Assembly (NCBI RefSeq): GCF_001039355.2
Contig: NW_019775620.1
Span: forward strand, 1 to 62,000
Length of the DNA stretch: 62,000 nt
From: Lingula anatina
Taxonomy: Eukaryota; Brachiopoda; Lingulata; Lingulida; Lingulidae
Direction of reading: 5' to 3'
Shown: positions 60,601-62,000 of the stretch, one piece after another
Position numbering within the stretch: the stretch's first letter is position 1
Layout of the letters: each line of letters opens with the position of its first letter
Position numbers and translations under genes: made by a program
Notes under the pieces: model-generated
Seen by the model: the letters and a program-made list of their open reading frames with translations, nothing else
Database searches by the model: none
Told to the model about the DNA's origin: nothing

Positions 60601-61609
60601 AGATTTTTGTATTTTATTAGCTAGAGAAGGAGTGAAATCACCCTTTTTTAATATAAGAATGATAATTTCAGGAAAGCTAGAGGAGGCCATACGTTATTTT
60701 ATGCACTCTTTAAAGTTACGGGTGTCCAACTTTGGAGAACATCCTTCCATCGGGAGTATCTACAACAATATGGGATTGACATATCTTGAGCAGGGAGATG
60801 ATGACCGAGCACTGAAGAATTTTGAACTTGGTCTGAAATACAAACGAAAATTTATGAAGCAACCCAATTTAGCCGTGGTTGACTCTCTAAGTAATACAGC
60901 GATGCTTTACGTCAAAAAAGGAGATACTGAGAGAGCTTTGCCTATGCTGCAGGAGGCGTTAGCTATGTGTCAGAAAATTGGGAAGACGACAGATATAGCT
61001 CTCATTTATGATAATTTTGGACATGTTTGTATGATGAACAAGGAGTTTCTTAAAGCTGAGGGTTACTTTCAGAAAGCTGTTGATACCCGGAGAGAACATA
61101 CACCTAATCATTTCACATTGGTTGAACACCTGCTTCATTTAGGACAGGCACAGGCTGAGCAAATATACGAGGCAGTGGCTCAACGAGTTGACCAAGAAAA
61201 CGTGGCACCAAATGGACGAACAGCGGTTGCTGAAAATAACAGCAATGGGTGTGAACAAGTGTTTGGACGCCTTGCTGGTATTTTGTCGACGGATGAACAG
61301 AACACCATGCCCAAGGCGACTGGTAGACCACGCCAAGGAGTTCTACGCTGTGACCAATGTCGAAATTTATATCAACAAAGTCTGTCCAACTTGCAAGAAG
61401 CTGCCAATTTAACTCCACAGGTTCATGAGCAATGGCCAAGGTCTAAAATGCCGTTCACAGTTTACAAGGAATTGGCAAAGCTTTACAGGATGGCTGGTGA
61501 AGACAGAGCATCGACGGAAAACGAAAAGTTGGCAAAGAGGGAAGTGACGCGTTTGAATAGACTTACTGTACCAGTACAAGTTGAAGAATTTTCGTTGGAG
61601 GAAGCATGA
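55384..61609 (+). CDS. NB-ARC STAND NTPase with C-terminal TPRs
   Basis: Nine exons join in phase: 55384-56080, 56396-56506, 56846-56959, 57606-57779, 58220-58441, 58799-58917, 59567-59709, 60319-60422 and 60672-61609 (stop TGA). They total 2622 nt, 873 residues. The ATG at 55384 has a good context (AACATGG). The NB-ARC core has the P-loop GPPGIGKTS (residues 34-42), a Walker B-like VLIFEKCE (117-124) lacking the usual Asp pair, the VFIVSRT sensor (160-166), CARLPLAL (222-229) and a winged-helix MRYDIHSLMREYV (about 340-352). The last exon has three or more TPRs (IGSIYNNMGLTYLEQGDDDR; SNTAMLYVKKGDTERAL; YDNFGHVCMMNKEFLKA). Such proteins switch on by nucleotide exchange and oligomerise in immunity or cell death. 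No CARD, Death, TIR or other effector domain is present. Confidence 0.85.
57540..57601. repeat. (TA)n tract abutting a splice acceptor
   Basis: A pure TA run of about 60 bp ends only a few bases before the acceptor CATAG|GC (exon start 57606), so the usual pyrimidine tract is missing. Length change here could affect splicing of the winged-helix exon. Confidence 0.85.
57918..58178. mobile_element. Palindromic MITE in an intron of the NB-ARC gene
   Basis: The left end (TTTAATGAAACTATCG...TACGTAGATCGATC) and the right end (TCGATCTACGTAAAACAATAG, then TTTCATTATAAATA) are inverted copies. Related to 48766-48965. Confidence 0.65.
59101..59434. repeat. Sequence repeated on both sides of N gap 59251-59306
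   Basis: The segment starting CTTATTTTATGTAATGTTAT occurs at 59101 and again at 59307, the first base after the Ns, differing mainly in a (GTTT)n tract. Likely an unmerged duplicate in an intron of the NB-ARC gene. Confidence 0.8.
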
Positions 61610-61622
61610 CATTTGCTATAAG

Positions 61623-61628
61623 AATAAA
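61623..61628 (+). terminator. Polyadenylation signal AATAAA
   Basis: A canonical AATAAA lies 13 nt after the stop codon of the NB-ARC gene. A very short 3' UTR would result if it is used. Confidence 0.45.
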
Positions 61629-62000
61629 GGCAATCGATAGATTAGGGAAGGGTGTCTGTAGGATTCAAAATGATGATATGGAATATACCGGTACCGTGTA
61701 TTTGATAGTGACAATATTTTTTTCAAAAACAAAAAAAAAAATGTTCAGGTTAGGCTGGATTAAATAGTTTAGCTCTTTGAAAAACAGCTCAATGGTGCTA
61801 GTACAAAAGTAACTGGATTTTAATTACAAACAGCTTCTGATTGGCATTTTAATTGAGTGGATTGAACAAAATGAATTCACCGGCTGAACATACAGCATAG
61901 TCTGATGATGTGTCTTTAAGAGGATAGTCATTATGCTCCTAGAACATATTTTTGATGAGTTCTTTATAAAATGTAAGATTTTCTCAATCTCTCAGTCATT
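61629..62000. other. 3' flank of the NB-ARC gene
   Basis: No gene is visible to the end of the window. Confidence 0.5.

Overview
This is animal nuclear DNA: intron-rich genes with GT-AG splice sites, many transposon remnants and microsatellites, AT-rich spacers, and several short N gaps flanked by duplicated sequence. Tandem carnosine-synthase-like ATP-grasp genes next to an NB-ARC/TPR gene suggest a marine invertebrate, most likely a lophotrochozoan such as a mollusc. That assignment is inference.

Layout. From 1 to about 44,000, all on the minus strand, lies a tandem array of six copies of a carnosine synthase 1-like (ATP-grasp ligase) gene, named here 0, A, B, C, D and E. Copy 0 (59-3301) runs off the left edge. 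Copy A (9188-14349) and copy D (35766-40055) are complete, each with eight clear coding exons adding up to 2730 nt. Copy B (22039-26986) has the same structure but an in-frame TGA in its second listed exon. C (31375-32420) and E (42874-44029) are broken remnants of the last exon, and both end at the same point against a Tc1-like transposase fragment. D has lost the conserved Asn of the ATP-grasp E-x-N-x-R metal site, so A is the only copy in view that looks fully competent. A short 5' exon with an upstream TATA-like element may belong to each gene; it lies several kb upstream, in the 3' spacer of the next repeat unit.

The spacers and introns are full of mobile DNA: a TTAA-flanked MITE whose empty site is kept in three paralogues, a second TTAA-flanked element, a 3.3-kb element with ~0.5-kb inverted repeats carrying a decayed SLOG-like reading frame, an LTR element collapsed around an N, LINE fragments, a CR1-like reverse transcriptase, palindromic MITEs, a 30-bp minisatellite and a perfect hammerhead-ribozyme-like core.

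From 44,700 to 55,300 is mostly non-coding, with a CR1-type LINE, a SWIM zinc-finger pseudogene and simple repeats. From 55,384 to 61,609 on the plus strand is a nine-exon gene (873 codons) for an NB-ARC STAND NTPase with C-terminal TPRs, a type used in innate immunity and cell-death signalling. No functional link between the ATP-grasp array and the NB-ARC gene is visible.
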